NCBI GenBank assembly: GCA_034620365.1
Contig: JAQGEQ010000379.1
Span: 457,902 to 521,901 of the forward strand
Source of the DNA: Pegea sp. RAD2-039
Lineage: Eukaryota > Chordata > Thaliacea > Salpida > Salpidae
Reading direction: 5' to 3'
DNA length: 64,000 nucleotides
Shown one piece after another: positions 20,011 to 32,428 of the stretch (the stretch's first letter is position 1; each line of letters begins with the position of its first letter). Below the pieces are notes generated by a model. That model was not told where the DNA came from and did no database searches. It saw nothing but the letters and a program-made list of their open reading frames with translations. The position numbers were made by a program, and so were the translations under genes.

Positions 20011-20649
20011 CAAGACACAGAAATCATTGTATCTTCTTATCTATTTCTCAGTGATTTTAAAAGACTCCAATTTCTCGCTGAAGAAGATAAGAAAACTTTC
20101 TTCTTCAAAATTGAAACTCTGATTTTTAATATTCTTTAAATCAAGAAATATGATTATTATCAGAATAGTTATTACTAAATTAAACTAAAATTTTGTTGAG
20201 ATATCAAATATTATTATTATTTGATGCAAATTTTGATTTTAAACCAGAATATCTTATGAAAAACTCAAAATTTTTTGATATTTAATTTATTGAAATAAAT
20301 ATATAAAAATATTTTTTCAACAAAACATTTTATCTAAAGAAATTTTGATGAAATTCAAATTTTTAAACATCATTGTAACAGTTATACTTATGTTTACAAT
20401 CTTTTATTTTATAAACATTTTTAAATTAATAAAAAGTAATTACTCTGATAATAAGATTTATATATTATTATTTAAACTTTAATAAAAGAATTAAGAATTT
20501 TGAAAATTGAACTTTTTAAATAAACTTTTTCGATTTCTTCATAATTTGGTTCAAATTAAATTCAAATGATAGTAATAAAAAGTAACTAAATACTTATTTT
20601 ATGATGTAACTGTGTTTTCCTAAAACTTTCTCCCAAGCAAGAAAGTTAA

Positions 20650-21190
20650 CCATATTTTTATGAAATAAATATTTTCAAAAAAAAAACTTTGTAGTTTATT
20701 TTGAACTTAAATTAAAACAAACAGTTTAAAAACTTTTTTCTTTACTTTAATTTTACAAGAGTATTTTCTTGGTTAATGAACTAGCTTTAAACATCATCAA
20801 ATTTTATCTAACTTTACGATATACTAAAACCTCATAACATTAGATGATAACTTATCTGAACTCAAAAAGACAAATATATTTTTTAATGTAAAAACTTGAT
20901 CTTATATATATAGATATATTTTATAATAGTTTGTTTATAAGATTATATTATAAATATTAAGCTATACTTCTAAATTTTTAATTCAAAACTTTGAAGGTGG
21001 CAAAGTTGTAAAAAGCTACAAGAAATTTATTTATAACAGCGTTGCCAAACACTTTTTTTTAAATTTTATCTCTAAGTAGAATTATAATTTCATCTTTTGT
21101 AATTTCAGTAATCAAACATTATTAATTCCATACAGAGAAATTCTGAACGAAGATCTTTAAGAATTTCACAAAACAATAATATTTAAAAAT
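20650..21190. other. AT-rich spacer
   Basis: I see no gene or RNA here; the sequence is AT-rich and becomes the 3' flank of the SLC7 gene. Confidence 0.5.
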
Positions 21191-21193
21191 CTT

Positions 21194-21199
21194 TTATTT
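21194..21199 (-). terminator. Candidate poly(A) signal of the SLC7 gene
   Basis: AATAAA on the minus strand about 100 nt beyond the stop codon, just after an A-rich run (21201-21209 on plus). Confidence 0.45.
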
Positions 21200-21299
21200 T
21201 TCAAAAAAAAAGATGAAAAAAAGATTTACACAAAAACACATTTAGTTGTGTCTTTAGAAAAACTCATTAGTAAAGATCAAGAGTTTTACAAACGGATTA

Positions 21300-22733
21300 C
21301 TAATCACATTTAGTTTCAGGTACAACATAAGTTAATTTCTGCATAAAATTAGTTACAACATCAACAAAAGTGACTAAAAACTTTGGTGTAAATTTCCCTT
21401 GTTTGTAAATAAATATCAAATAAAGTGGAAAGCCAGTTAATAGTAACGCTGTACCGATCAGACTATCTTTAAGCGCGATAAAGAATGTGATAACGACCAA
21501 GTAAAGACAAATACAACAAAATCCTATTGATAAAACAAGTGGATATTTAATTGGTCGTTCCCGATTTGGTTGTTTAAATCTCAAGTAAACTAGAGATACT
21601 ATCGCAAGTCCAATAGTCAACCAATACATAAAGCTGTAATAGCCGATAAGATCAAATACATTGGGGACACAGAGATAGAGCAAAGAAAGACCAGTTGTTA
21701 GGCATAAGGCAGGGATTGGGGTGTTATACTTTGGATGAACCATTCCAAAGTAACTCGGGAGTTGTTCTTGTCTTGCAGCTGTATAGAAGAGACGAGAAGA
21801 AGCGTAGAAAGATGAGTTTAAGGCTCCAAATGTTGACATAGCAACAAAGAGTGACATAATAAAGTCACCTCTACCCAATGTCTTGCTAGCAAATGTGAGT
21901 GCGATTGCTTCAGAAGAAGTCATCTCTTCGGTGGTTAAAACAAAAAGATAAGAGACATTAACTAGAAGATAACAGATAATTACAATAGGCATTGATATAT
22001 AAATCGCACGAGGCAAGTTCTTATAAGGATTTTTCAATTCTTCAGTCATAAAGTTCAAAGTATCAAAGCCAGCAAACGAATATAATCCCATGTACAAAGC
22101 AACAGCAATATTTTCAATCCCTGGTTTAGAACCTTTCCAAGGGTCCCCTAATGAGCCCATAGAAGTTCCGTGGGTTGCCCAAACGTAAAAGCCAACTGCT
22201 GTGATGATTAATAGAGCAACAAACTTAGCATACGAAAACCAATTTTGAATTCTGGCTGCCCATTTAACGCTAACACAGTTTATATAACAAATAAATAAAC
22301 TGCAAATAGCAGCAATTAAACGCTCAGCAATAATAGGTGGTTCACAAGTTGGAAAAAATACTTTTATCAAATATTTAGCAAACGTAATAGAAATAGCAGC
22401 TTGAACAGTTGGTTCAATAATCAACACAGAAAGCCAAACTCGAACAAAACCAAACATAGGTCCAAACCCTTCAAGTATATAAGCGTAACTAGCACCTGAC
22501 TTTACAATAGTAGTTCCTATTTCAGCATAACACAAAGCCCCAAGCATTGATACAATTCCACTTATAAACCAAATAATAAGACTTAGGGCTGGTGAACCGA
22601 CTTGATTGATGATTTCACTTGGTGAGAGGAAGATTCCGGAACCAACAATCGTTCCAACCACCATTGATACACCATTAAGTAATCCTAAACTTTGTTTTAG
22701 TTTGATTGGTTTATCCACTTCTAGTTGCGACAT
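21300..22733 (-). CDS. SLC7 (LAT-type) amino acid transporter light chain, single exon
   Basis: The 477-aa protein is full length for the L-type/heteromeric amino acid transporter group (SLC7A5-A11; usual size 480-530). It has about 12 hydrophobic segments. VVGTIVGSGIFLSP near residue 25 is the conserved first unwound helix that holds the substrate. Cys in FFPTCEPP (about residue 129) matches the Cys that links mammalian light chains to the SLC3 heavy chain, so a glycoprotein partner is inferred. Other conserved blocks are YAEIGTTIVKSGASYAYI, FMTEELKNPYKNLPRAI, SSEAIALTF, ASSRLFYTAARQEQLP and RPIKYPL; the end LTYVVPET resembles the LAT C-terminus. Role: obligate exchange of neutral amino acids at the plasma membrane; exact substrate unclear. 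Unlike all other well-supported multi-exon genes here it has no intron, suggesting a retrocopy or intron loss. It lies alone between the arms of the inverted duplication. Confidence 0.93.
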   Translation of the reverse strand: MSQLEVDKPIKLKQSLGLLNGVSMVVGTIVGSGIFLSPSEIINQVGSPALSLIIWFISGIVSMLGALCYAEIGTTIVKSGASYAYILEGFGPMFGFVRVWLSVLIIEPTVQAAISITFAKYLIKVFFPTCEPPIIAERLIAAICSLFICYINCVSVKWAARIQNWFSYAKFVALLIITAVGFYVWATHGTSMGSLGDPWKGSKPGIENIAVALYMGLYSFAGFDTLNFMTEELKNPYKNLPRAIYISMPIVIICYLLVNVSYLFVLTTEEMTSSEAIALTFASKTLGRGDFIMSLFVAMSTFGALNSSFYASSRLFYTAARQEQLPSYFGMVHPKYNTPIPALCLTTGLSLLYLCVPNVFDLIGYYSFMYWLTIGLAIVSLVYLRFKQPNRERPIKYPLVLSIGFCCICLYLVVITFFIALKDSLIGTALLLTGFPLYLIFIYKQGKFTPKFLVTFVDVVTNFMQKLTYVVPETKCD

Positions 22734-22739
22734 TATTTA

Positions 22740-25700
22740 ATGTTCTTTTAAAAAAATGAACTTTTCTATAATTGTAATGATGATTTTTTATGTTAGTTTG
22801 TTTTTTGTAAAACTTTTGAACAATTTATTTCAAAATAAAAAAGTTAAATGAAAAAGAAATTGATTAGTGAAAGATTTTAATTACTCTTAATATAAAGAAA
22901 ATACCAATAAGATAAAACTAAAATGAAAATTGAAAAAAAAAATTGAAAAAGTTAAATAATAATATTAGTCAGCGAAAAAAATTTGATTATTTTTTATTAA
23001 GTAAAAAAACTCTAAAATTTCTAAAAATGAATAAGAAAAAATGAAAGATATTTTTATAAGGAAAATAGTTGCAAAAAATATTCAGAATTATAAATTGAGA
23101 ACTCTAATTTAGAGAAACTGTTCTATTTTTCAGTTTATTCTTTAAATTCAATGAATTTTAATACTTTCATTGGTTTGCAAGCATTACTGTTAATAATAAA
23201 CTATAAAAATATACACTTATATAAACAAATAAAAAAAACAGTTTTTGTTTAATGCAGTACAATAACTACTAAAACAAAGCTTACATAAACTCACAAAAAT
23301 AATAACGAATGAAGTTAAAAATAAAACATTTAATAAAATAAACTTTTACATACAGTTATTACAAAATTCCTAGAATAAAAATGAGCTAAAAACTTAAGAA
23401 AGTTATCTTATATTTAGAAAATGATGTAATATTTACACCAATTTTTTCAATATGATATCATAAGCTTTTAGTAAATAAAAGTTTTTGAAAAAAGCTAAAA
23501 TTTTTGAAAAAGAAAACTTAAGGATAACACAATTTAATAATTCTATCAAAAAATTAGTAATTTTAAAAATTCTTTCAATTCATTTCAGTAAGTAACTTGT
23601 AATTATCTTTCTTAAATTAGAAAACTTGATACAAAATCAGGATATGATGACTTCAAAATATTAAATTAGAAAAGATGAAATAGTTAGGGACTACAACTAA
23701 AAAATTTACTAACTTAATTAGAATATAATAAAGTAATCTGAGTTTTATCCAAATTATCGAAAAAATTAGTTTAAGATTAGAAAAAAATTCTAGAATTTTA
23801 CAAATTTAATAAATACTTTTATTATCAGCATAAAGTTATTAGAAACTATAATAAAAAAAAAATATGCTTCTTATAAATTAGTAAGAATATTTGAATATGT
23901 AATCTTTAATATCATATTGAAAATTAGCTTACAATAAAACAAAATTTGAACTCAAAATCGTTTAAACATAAAACAATAAAGACAGTGGATCAACTTAAAG
24001 AAAGTTACAAGCAAATGACCAAAGTTTATCTCTAACAGTTTATTTACGAACAATTTAGAAGAAAAAAATGTGAAAAGAATGTTAAAAAAAACAAATCTCG
24101 ATGAAAATATGTTTTTATTAAACTATTCCTGAAACTTATATCGCCAAAAAAAAATTTTTTCAAAAAATTTTATTAAAATATTTTCTAATCTCGTTTGGAT
24201 CATAAAAAGATTTAAAGAAAGTTTGAGTTTTATAGAAGATGTAAAATATTTAAAATTCAAATCACAATAATTTAAGTTTTATCTAAAATATGTTAAAAGA
24301 ATTAAATTTTATATCATATATTGAAAAAGATTTTGAATGAAAATATTAATTAAAAGTTAAAGCTAACCAACGAGAAATATATTGGAGTTTATAAAAATTA
24401 TTTTTAATAAAATTCATCATGATCATATCTAAATGTAAAATTGATTAACTTGGTCAAAGTTAAAATAAATAAAAATAACTTTTAAAGTGTTTAGAAATTG
24501 TTGGTAATGATGAAAAGATAATTCAAAATTTAAATAAAAGTTTCAAAGAGCTTATAAACAAGTTGCTGAAATTTGGAAATAATTTTCAATAACATTTCAG
24601 TTTAGTTCCAGTTTCTAAATTTGATCAAATCGTAAAATAATTAATAATTTCTAAAATTTATTGAATATAATATGCTTTATGTGAATAAATATTATAAAGA
24701 TATTTAAAAATAAAAAAAATATCAACATAAAGAATAAAATAATATCGACTAGAATACTTAGCAGCTTTAGAATTCAATATTTTCAGAAATATACAAAAAG
24801 TATGCAGACAATATAAAAAGATTTATTAAAAATATATTTTACTAACTGGAAATAATCACTTAAACAGTAATTAGAAGTAATTAAACAGTGTTTTAGTACA
24901 AGATTCAGTCTCATTTATGTTATAACTTGCTTTTACTGCAAATTATTACAAAGAAATACTTTTGTTTGATAATAAAGTTATGATATAAAAACTTTCTTAA
25001 TAATATTTATCTCAAAATTCTGATAAACAAGATATTTCAAAACACGAAAATATCTCTAAATAAACAACGAATTGTTTCAACAAAAATGAAATCCAAATAT
25101 ATGCTAAAATACTTGATAAAATATCAAACTTTTTTCAAAATTTATAGCTACAAGAAATTCAGTATACTTCAATTTTATTTTCTAAGATGAAATTACTAAA
25201 TCAAAATCCTTGTTGTAAGAATTAATGAAACTTCAGTATAATAAAAATATTAATATTTTTTATAATTGTTTAATTATTTATTTTTGCAATGATAAATTTA
25301 TAAAAAATTAAAATAAAAGTTACCAAAAAATTTTTTTAAAACAAAAATAAAACAGATTTGATTGAATAAAATGTTTAAAAAAGTAACTAAATATTCTCCA
25401 GTTGCATTTGATGTGTAACAATCACAAAATAAAAAAAACTTTTGTATAAAACTAATCAGTCACATTCTATTTATAATAAATTCTTTTCAAACCTTTTTGT
25501 CTCTCAAAATACATCAAAATTATTTATTTCTATAAAAGTTAGAATGTCTTCATAGTTATATAAGTTTGATAAATAAAATATTTTCTTTGAAAACTAAAAT
25601 TAAAGTCCAAAGTTCTAAATAATTGTCTAAATTAATGTTATTTCCACCAATCACAATTCAGTTTATTTTTTTTGTTTATTTTGTTAATTATTAAATTTAG

Positions 25701-26500
25701 AATCATCTTGCTTTGACATTGAAGTAGAAGTTCTACTTCATTAGAAGTAAATCTCATTTTAATCTCGTATTCCTCTTTTGTCTCAACATTTTGTTTATTT
25801 TAAGTACCTCCGTTAATAGGTCATCTTCAAGTCATTTGAAGCTCTCTGTAGTTCCTATAAACTTGGATAATATTTTTTTTGCTACAAATCAGGTCGATAT
25901 CAGATGATATTTAGTCACAAGAGAAAAGAAAACCAAAAGATTAATGACTGATTTTTTTACTTTTTTTGTTATGGCCCCTTCCTTGGGCACAAGGACAGCA
26001 GAATGGTCCATGTTGATGCTTCACAAACTATAAGACGTGTTACTATAGGCTGGGCTTCTTTTCTGGGTCTTCTGAGAACGCTGACAACCATACATTTTTA
26101 AAAACTAAAAAACCAAGTTTACTCAAACTTTTTACAAATACAGTAAAAAGATTCCACTAGTATTCAAAAAATGTAATCTTCAAATTTCAATTACTGATTA
26201 AAGATTAATAGATTTTTTTTCATGATTTATTTTTTGATTGTCCGGTTTTAAAAGAATACAAAATATTGTTTCTTACAATTATCATTTTAAGAAAGATTGA
26301 TGGTTTTTATTTGAGTAAAGAAATTAACTAACTAAATAATAATAGCTAACAACAATTTACTAAAATCTTTATAAAAATAATTCTACAATAACTCTTACAC
26401 TATAACCAAATACTCTTCAAGAAATTATTACTCTTACTGAAAAATTAAAACAAAAAAACAAAACAAGCGTTTGCATTTATGATAAAAGAAGGAAATAGTT
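22740..26500. other. Long AT-rich gene-free stretch
   Basis: No ORF, RNA or tandem repeat is supported over 3.7 kb. The only compositional change is a GC-richer block near 25970-26095, described separately. Confidence 0.55.
25970..26095. other. Isolated GC-richer block of unknown nature
   Basis: About 125 bp with near-balanced composition inside very AT-rich DNA. One plus-strand frame is open across it (GHKDSRMVHVDASQTIRR, then WASFLGLLR) to a TAA just past the block. It could be an exon, a relic of a gene or a transposon fragment; I cannot tell. Confidence 0.3.
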
Positions 26501-26529
26501 TGCTTCTTAAAATATTACTTTTTGTGATA

Positions 26530-27390
26530 AGCTTTTACAAACTGATTTTACAAATTTCACAAAAAAGTTTCTCAAAAAATTAAATCTTTTTTTTTCAAAA
26601 ACTATTTATTTTAACTTTCAATCTTCAGATGTTACAGAAGTCATTTACATCATTATGTTTTGAAGATAATTTTGTCAAATACTTTGTAGCATTTACTTCA
26701 TTAAACTATTATTATATTGATTCACAGATTAGTTACAACATATGTATTAAATCATAATTAATAATTTAAGAACTAATAAAAGTTTATATTATATTTTAAA
26801 GAAAGACCTAAAAATAAACAATATTTTTTAATTTTAATTAGTTCTGAGGTTTTTTAAACTTAAAATTAATCAAAAGACATTTAAATAAAACAGAGTTTTT
26901 TTGCTTTTGGTTGAAGCAAAAGTCTTTTTGTGGCATTCTTACATACCAATTTATTTATTTTACAGATAACAAGTTATACAACTCTTATAGCAAATAGAGA
27001 AGACAATGAAAAGGTTTTAAGTATCACAGTTTACTATAAACAAATAAGGAAAAGAAAGTAGATATAATCTTACATAAGATCGATTGATCTTCCAAAGAAA
27101 TCTAATCTCATATGAAGAGTTGAAATATTTGATTTCAAACAAAATTATTTCACTTTTCCTGTTTCTAGTCAACCAAAAAAATGTAATTTCTGCCGAAGTA
27201 AATCATACAGAAACTTTTAAAGTTAATGACGTGTAGAAGAAGAAGTTGTTAACCTATTAACACTTAACAACAGATGTACATTCCATAAAAACATGGAAGA
27301 AAGGTTACTTTAGGTCATGTAATCCATCATATTGGGAACAGAAATTGCTGCTTGAGTTGTTTCAGTTGTAATTTGAGAAGAATTAATTGA
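26530..27390 (+). repeat. Partial direct copy of the 19.1-20.0 kb segment
   Basis: AAAAAGTTTCTCAAAAAAT and the following tract match 19130-19270, and the GTTGTTAACCTATTAACA element recurs at about 27140-27380 with TTAATGACGTGTAGAAG before it and GAAAGGTTACTTTAGGTCAT after it. It is therefore a third, partial relic of the duplicated segment, in the same orientation as the left arm but without the lectin exon. Confidence 0.5.
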
Positions 27391-30028
27391 ATACTGAACA
27401 GAATGACCTGATATATATTAGCCGAGTGAAATTCATTAATAAAATTATCAGAATCTAATTTTACCCAAAAAGTTATTTAGAAAATTTTAATGTAATTAGT
27501 GCAGAGTCTATTTTATTGAACTGATATCTGTTACTAGAAACAAATACAATTAAGTAACTAACATTTGATATTTAGCAAGATTTTATAAATAGCATAAATC
27601 TTAAATTTTATTTTAAGAATAAAAAATAGTTTATGCTAAAATTAATCTGATCAAGTATTTTAAATTTTTGTCAACTTTCCATTTTCTTCTTAAAAATTCT
27701 ACTTATTTCACAAATATTTTAAATGTTAAGTAATTGATAGTTAAGAACAAATTCAAAGCGTCAAGAATATACTTTTCTATGATATACGAAAATGGCGTTT
27801 TTAATTTAATTTGTTTTAAATAAACAATTATTAAGTGAAACATTAAATTTTTTGTTTGAATTAATATTTTAAAATCTTAATTTCCTTGTTTATCTTTATT
27901 ATCTATTCAATCTTTTTTCATTTTCTTTTCATATGATCTTTGGACCTCGATATCCTACAAAGAAATATTTTTTCAGAGTGTGAAACATTAAACAAAAATA
28001 AATCATTATATATATAAATAAATTATTATAAATATATTATAAATATATATAAATATATTATAAAGATGAAATTGACAATAATTTAGATCAATAACAAAAC
28101 TACTTGTCTTGTTGATTTTGTAAAATATTTCGAAATATCTATTCGAGAAAAATAGGTGTCTAGAAGCCAACAATTTACTTTATATTCATTTTTATTTCAT
28201 AAATCAGTAAATTCAAACTATTAGGGAAAACCTATTTCATTTAGATTTAGATAAAGCAACGAATATTGCGAAAAAGTTTTCAAGTAAAATTTATTAAAAA
28301 ATAAGTTTGAATACAAAAATGTTATTAGTGGTATTTGATTGCATGAAAATTCGAATAAAAAATATCTTATAAATTAATTATTAAGTTAGCTTTTTTATTA
28401 TTTATTTCATTTGAATCAAATAATATTGAAATCAAAAGATTTTATTTAAAAAGATTAAAAAAACAAAATCTTGATAATTTGATTTTTTCCAATTTTCAAA
28501 ATTTCTAATTCTTATGTTAAAGTTTATAAAATAATATATAAATCTTATTATCAGAGTAATTACTTTTTATTAATTTAAAAATGTTTATAAAATAAAAGAT
28601 TGTGAACATAAGTATAATTGCTACAATGATGTTTAAAAATTTGAATTTCATCAAAATTTCTTTAGATAAAATGTTCTTTTAAAAAAATTTATTTCAATAA
28701 ATTATATATAAAAAAATTTTGAGTTTTTATAAAATATTCTGGTTTAAAATCGAAATTTGCATCAAACAATAATAATATTTGATATCTCAACAAAATTTTA
28801 GTTTAATTTAATAATAACTATTCTGATAATAATCATATTTCTTGATTTAAAGAATATTAAAAATCAGAGTTTCAATTTTGAAGAAGAAAGTCTTCTATTA
28901 TCTTCTTCAGCAAGAAATTGGAGTCTTTTAAAATCACTGAGAAATAGATAACAAGATACAATGATTTTTGTGTCTTGAATTACATTTAGAATAATCAAAA
29001 TCTCAAATTTCTTTCCATTTAATTGATTATATCACCTGAAGTAACCTTTCGTTTGTATTTTGAAACATACATCTGTTAATAGGTTAACAACTTCTTCTTT
29101 TGTAGTGATATACGTCATCAACTTTTAAGCGTTTTCTCATGAATCATTATGACGACGATTACATCTTTTGGTTGACTACAAATAACTTAACTTTGATGTG
29201 AATTTGTTTGAAATCAGATATTTTAACCCCCTAATAAAAACTAAAATCCTTTTTGTTTAAAAGAATGATTGTAGAGACAATAAAATGACTTGAATAATAC
29301 TTTTAAATGTTAGAAGATTTCAAATGTTGAAGCAGATAGTTTCTTTCTAGTTCCAAATAGCAAAGATTTGTTTGGTTAAAACGTGAGTTTTTTTTGCAGA
29401 ATTCCTTTTAACTTATCTTCTTCATTTAATCATCTTCTTATTTTTATGTCTTAGATGAAACTTAATCTTTTACTGATGATTGTTTAAGATATTAAGATAT
29501 TTTTAGAATTAGTCTTTAAGTTATAAAATTTTCTTTTCTTGAAGTATTTGAATTTTCTACAAAACTAAAAAATTGAAATAAATGTTTTTTGATCAGTTTA
29601 TTTTTATAAGTAGATTTTGTAACGTTTGTAGCTTAAGTAATTGTAGTTGTTTAAATCATACTTTTAATTGTTTAAAAATTTCTTTTTTACTTTGTTACTT
29701 TATCACCTTAATTTTATACTTTTTTTAATCTACTCAAAGTTTATTTCTTTTGAATAATCAGATTTTGTGAAAAAATCGAAAAAAACCTTTTCGCCCATTA
29801 AAAAAAAATTTAAAATAAAAAACAAAACTTCAGTTTAAACGAGAGACTACTTTCTTCAGACAGTGAAAAAGAAATAATGCTAGCGACTAGTTCAGGAACT
29901 TTGTAGGTTCAGTTAAGTCTTTACATTTGCATTAAAAGCAACTTTGATATTTGCTGTAATAAAGATCAATTTTAAACTTTGTTAAATTTGTATCAAAACT
30001 TTAAACTTTGAAATATAAACTTTTTCAG

Positions 30029-30868
30029 AGTTTAGTTGATATTATGGCTATGAAAACGGTGACTAGAGAATATGCTTTCAAAGAATGTAAATGTGGACAG
30101 TTAGTAGATGTAAAAGGTCCGGAAACTTCTATGATTGTGGAACATCCTATGAATTATACAGATTCAGTTGATCTTCATTGTAAGCAACTCGGTGACGGAC
30201 CACTTCTCCAGAAAGAAGAGGATCAGGGGGATATATTTATTGTAGAAAATGAAAAGGAGAAGAAATTACCATTTTGTTGTAGACGAAATAATACAAGAGA
30301 TCAAGTGGTGACAATAAACTTTAATGTTTCTGAAGCACCGAACCTTAATTTCTTATTGGGATGCTCAATTGTACTTGTGTTTATTTGTGGTGTGATCTCG
30401 ATACTAATTTATTTGTTGATCTAAAATTAAAGTTGAAGCCAAATCAAAAAACGACCAAAAAAGTTGTCAAGTTTTCCAACTTGAATCAAATTGTCTGGAA
30501 ACTTCGTTTAAAGTTTTTGAGACTTGCTTTGTTAAAGTTGATGTTAATTCTAATAGATTACACTTGTTGTGTGATTGTTTCTTGTTGTTCTTGTTTTTGT
30601 TGGTTGATTGTTTCTCCTGTAAAATTTTTAAAAATATTTCAAAGTTTGTTTTCAGTCCCTGATACATTAGTGAGGACATTTAGCTGTTAAAAGCAACCAC
30701 TTCAAAACTGTCCTGGTACAATATTGCCACTAATTGTTACTTAAATGAATTCATAATCAAGCTTTAACAGAGCAACTCTAACATATTCTACTCCAAGTGG
30801 ATTTTCTCATCCTTTTCATGAGTCTAATCTTACATCTAATAATGATCCTCATCCTAGTTTGCTTTAAT
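30029..30868 (+). pseudogene. Broken lectin-like paralogue (right arm)
   Basis: This is the right-arm copy of the lectin exon at 17558-18364. The TTTTTCAG acceptor and first codons (SLVDIM, FKECKCGQ, VEHPMNYTDSV) are kept. The central part of the lectin domain is deleted between the second Cys region and the final KLPFCCRR. The transmembrane segment (CSIVLVFICGVISILIYLL) is still open, but a stop follows at 30422-30424. The tail continues only in a shifted frame from 30424, and the last codons (HESNLTSNNDPHP) survive near 30808-30868. A truncated membrane protein of about 130 residues from 30029-30424 is conceivable, but loss of the lectin core and tail favours a pseudogene. Confidence 0.7.
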
Positions 30869-31339
30869 AGAATGATCTTCTAAATGAGATCATCAGAACC
30901 CAACATCAGATCTTCACAAATATTTAGAGACTTTAAATGATGTATTTTGAGGATTTAATCTCTTCCTAATTTCTTTTTTTTCATGTTAAATGAAAACAAC
31001 AAAATAATCAGTTTGCATTTTGTATGAAAACTTTAATCGTATTTTAATGAGATTTTGTAGATTATTTTCATAAAATTATGATAATAAAGAATAAAAGATT
31101 TAAATGAAAATTTTGTTGGCTTCATCATGTTCAATATTTGTTGATAAAAAAGCTTTAAAAAATTTAAAAAGTATTTTCATTCAAAGATTTATTAAAAAAA
31201 ACTATTAATAAAAACTTTTATCTAAATAGATAAATTTGATTTTAACTTTGATTTAATTAATTTTTATAATTAATTATTATTTGAAGACATCTACTTTTTT
31301 AACATAAATAGAACAATAATACATAATGTATTACGACCT

Positions 31340-31645
31340 ACTTTGACCGAAAATGGCCTGCTTTTGCGAAAATGGCTGTTTGGCCGAAAATAGCCTGCTT
31401 GGCCAAAAATGGCCTGCTTTTGCGAAAATGGCCAGTTTGACCGAAAATGGCTGTTTGGCCGAAAATGGCCTGCTTGGCCGAAAATGGCTGTTTGACCGAA
31501 AATGGCCTGCTTTTGCGAAAATGGCCTGCTTGGCCAAAAATGGCCTGCTTGGTCGAAAATGGCCTGTTTGGTCGAAAATGGCCTGTTTGGTCGAAAATGG
31601 CCTGCTTGGCCAAAAATGGCCTTCTTGGTCGAGAACGACCACGCA
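31340..31645. repeat. 19-bp minisatellite
   Basis: About 16 tandem copies of a 19-bp unit near CGAAAATGGCCTGCTTGGC with C/T variation. Because the unit is not a multiple of 3 and lacks stops, several frames on both strands are open for 60-100 codons; these are repeat artefacts. It is absent from the left duplication arm. Confidence 0.9.
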
Positions 31646-32134
31646 TGTATGCTAGTGCAGAAATTATCGAGATCCAGTTGTTGCTAATGCAGGCGGACTA
31701 ACATACAATTAACGTTGTAACAAGTAATAAATTTGAAAGGTCCAAATGATGAAAGAATAAAAATAAAATTTTAAAGATATTAGTTGCAAGTTATTCATGT
31801 TTTGCTTGCAAATACTTTTTAGAGTATCTTAAGGATTTATTATTTAGATCTTATATCTTGCAAGTCTCATAAAATTGATATTCTAATTTCAAATACTGGA
31901 TGTTAACTTCAATAAGATGCTCATAAAATTATAGTTTATTAACTTTAAACTTTTTAGAATTAAAAATCTGATAATTTTCTGACATTAGTTTCTCTCTTGT
32001 GAAAAGTTGATTCTTTTTTAAGAAGTTCAAGAGATCGAATCATTAGTCTTATTTTCGGATGTTACATTTTTACATAAAACAAACAAAAATTGAAAAAAAA
32101 AACTTTTTAAAAATTTGTTTATTTATTTTAAAGT

Positions 32135-32428
32135 TTACAAGAAGCAAAAAAGTTGATGGAAAATCTGTTCTTTGATTTTATCGAAATTTTCTTTCGAATT
32201 ATCTTTTTTATTTGCATCTTCTAAATCTTTCAAAATATTATTGAAATCTTCTGAGAGAAGATACTGATTAATCTTTTTAATCTTCTTATACTTAGCAACT
32301 GATGAAAACTGGTTTAATATTTCATAAATTTTCCTCAACTCAGTGTTAAGAAGTGGAACTTTCCTCATTGTGTCTCTAAAACTCCAAATTTCATTTAATA
32401 AATTTTCAAAAGAAATGTTTTCTGTCAT
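32135..32428 (-). CDS. Small helical protein, unknown function (intact right-arm copy)
   Basis: A 97-aa ORF from a true ATG at 32428. It is predicted alpha-helical and charged (LRKIYEILNQFSSVAKYKK, LKDLEDANKKDNSKENFDK), with no signal peptide or membrane helix. A run of T ending in TTTTTTTTAG about 20 nt upstream of the ATG suggests the acceptor of a 5' UTR intron. The left-arm copy at 16111-16403 differs by a one-base deletion and a few substitutions while the protein sequence is well preserved, which supports this being a real coding sequence. I do not recognise the family. Confidence 0.5.
   Translation of the reverse strand: MTENISFENLLNEIWSFRDTMRKVPLLNTELRKIYEILNQFSSVAKYKKIKKINQYLLSEDFNNILKDLEDANKKDNSKENFDKIKEQIFHQLFCFL

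Larger units (their letters stand above)
14580..20640 (+). repeat. Left arm of a large inverted segmental duplication
   Basis: Read in reverse complement, this segment matches 28500-33520 in order. Shared landmarks: the GTTGTTAACCTATTAACA element (19.9 kb against 29.07 kb), the lectin exon (17.6-18.4 kb against 30.0-30.9 kb), the small helical ORF (16.1-16.4 kb against 32.1-32.4 kb), and non-coding tracts such as TGTCAACACTGTTTG (14.92 kb against 33.08 kb). Similarity is patchy with many indels, so the duplication is not recent. The 88-codon ORF at 15279 has no counterpart in the other arm. Confidence 0.75.

Noticed and set aside
31331-31701. Proteins with repeated ENGLL/KWP or AKQAIF segments
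   Set aside because: They are translations of the 19-bp minisatellite in several frames on both strands.
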